Shown here: positions 63,130 through 64,000 of the stretch, in pieces
How positions within the stretch are numbered: the stretch's first letter is position 1
How the letters are laid out: each line of letters begins with the position of its first letter
From: Narthecium ossifragum
Taxonomy: Eukaryota; Streptophyta; Magnoliopsida; Dioscoreales; Nartheciaceae
Length of the DNA stretch: 64,000 nt
Assembly (NCBI GenBank): GCA_963920575.1
Contig: OY986969.1
Coordinates: forward strand, 2,242,001 to 2,306,000
Direction of reading: 5' to 3'
Translations under genes and position numbers: made by a program
The notes under the pieces: generated by a model
What the model saw: only the letters and a program-made list of their open reading frames with translations
Databases searched by the model: none
Told to the model about the DNA's origin: nothing

Positions 63130-63225
63130 CAACCTGGCTTTAATTCACAAGAGGTTCAAGTACAGGGGATGTTTTTCAACCTGGCCTTAATTCACAAGAA
63201 GTTCAAGTACATCGAGATCAGTTTC
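63130..63225 (+). repeat. 47-bp tandem duplication
   Basis: The stretch caacctggctttaattcac, continuing through a shared gttcaagtac, starts at 63130 and recurs at 63177 with a few differences. Confidence 0.85.
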
Positions 63226-63312
63226 TTATAGAAAATACAAACCCTGTCAATCTATCAGTTAAAATCCTATGATTACAAACTATGTAAGAACAACAGTGCA
63301 CAGAGCATGCAG

Positions 63313-63625
63313 TCAGAAAGCCATCTTGGAACCAATTTCCTCCAACTTTTGTAGGTTGGTCTGGCCTGCAGCCATCCTTTCTTCAAGAGAGTTTATTCCG
63401 CTCATCAGGAGTTTCTCTATCATTTTTTAGTGAAGTTGTAGTATGCAAGCTGAATGGGTGGTTTTGAGGTGACAAAAGGCCACACAAACTGGAGTGGACC
63501 ACATACCTCAGCTTCATAAAAACATGGTCTAGATCTGATTTAATTGATTTCAAGAGCCTTGTATTGGTAGAGAAGTCACGAAAGAATTCGTTGAATGTGT
63601 CAGGACAGCATTGTTGTCTTGCAGC
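63313..63625 (-). pseudogene. KxDL-motif protein gene fragment, frameshifted
   Basis: The exon 63507-63625 encodes, in one frame, L-Q-D-N-N-A-V-L-T-H. After a one-base deletion near 63594 it continues as F-N-E-F-F, then N-T-R-L-L-K-S-I-K-S-D-L-D-H-V-F and M-K-L-R. This is the core of KxDL proteins (BLORC/BLOC-1-related subunits), including the K-S-D-L motif. Relative to the family it also lacks about eight residues between the N-E-F and N-T-R-L-L parts. Splice signals flank it (ggcag and gtatgt). A second candidate exon, 63313-63416, reads as a coiled coil in a frame not compatible with the first exon's phase. Most likely a decayed copy. The rest of the gene would lie beyond the right window edge. 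Confidence 0.6.
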
Positions 63626-64000
63626 CTGCCCAATCTATAGCCATAGTCACAAAATTAACAGATGGGTCAGAGACATGTTTTAGGACAAAGCATCTATCTT
63701 TCCTTTGCACTTAAAATTTACAGAGGCTCCAAATTCACATTGCCATTTCATACCCATTGGATAAAATAAACAAAAAAGAAACACAAGAACAAGAACAAGA
63801 ACAATTATCTCACAAATGGAAGGCCTAAACAATTTTACTTTCTTCACCTCCAGCTTATAAACATCTATCATCTATTCTCCAGTATTGACTAAGAGGTACA
63901 TAGACAGACATGTACCATATAAAGAGAGCAAAAGGCTGCAATATCTAATGTGTGAGGACCCGTCCCTCTACTCCTGGGTCGACCGGCTGGGTCAGGCCCG
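63626..64000. other. Right-edge sequence, no further exon recognised
   Basis: Upstream direction of the KxDL fragment. A short aagaacaagaac repeat lies at 63786-63803. The last 45 bases are GC-rich. No additional coding match was found before the window ends. Confidence 0.4.

Overview
This window looks like nuclear DNA of a flowering plant, tentatively a monocot. It has multi-exon genes with GT/AG introns, long AT-rich introns and many plant transposons. All assignments rest on reading translated exons against remembered plant families; no database search was run.

Layout. Positions 1-1802 hold a chimeric relic: a 587-bp copy of part of the NUP54 gene from 17.9-18.5 kb, joined at a poly-T run to a broken F-box/kelch gene. 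A CLC-a/b type vacuolar nitrate/proton exchanger lies at 3198-7203 (+). At 7.77-17.46 kb is a nest of transposons: a LINE-like RNase H remnant split by a complete 9.0-kb Mutator-like element (8378-17379, 9-bp target duplication). That element carries a transposase fused to an OTU-protease-like domain and, in convergent orientation, a plant-mobile-domain (PMD) gene. The PMD gene is itself split by a 1.5-kb solo LTR. Nucleoporin NUP54 (17591-21657, +) and the small SAGA/TREX-2 subunit ENY2/SUS1 (23382-25976, +) follow. A 25.6-kb gene for ER glucosidase I (GCS1, 27461-53035, -) has 22 exons, and its introns carry several hAT, PIF/Harbinger and SINE-like insertions. A uridine kinase/UPRT-like gene (54198-62049, -) has 14 exons. 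The right end is GC-rich simple sequence, a 200-N gap and a decayed KxDL-protein gene fragment.

The host genes are housekeeping and unrelated in pathway: vacuolar nitrate storage, nuclear pore, transcription-coupled mRNA export, N-glycan trimming in the ER and pyrimidine salvage. Exon phases were checked arithmetically. NUP54 (400 aa), CLC (787 aa), ENY2 (111 aa), GCS1 (864 aa) and the uridine kinase (491 aa) all assemble into uninterrupted frames of family-typical length. The one exception is a CLC intron whose donor reads TT instead of GT.

The most unusual material is the MULE (transposase-OTU plus PMD cargo, with many copies of a TTCGG(T)nAAAAACCGAA-like palindrome), the NUP54-F-box chimera, a partial internal exon duplication in the uridine kinase gene, and the CLC splice-site anomaly.
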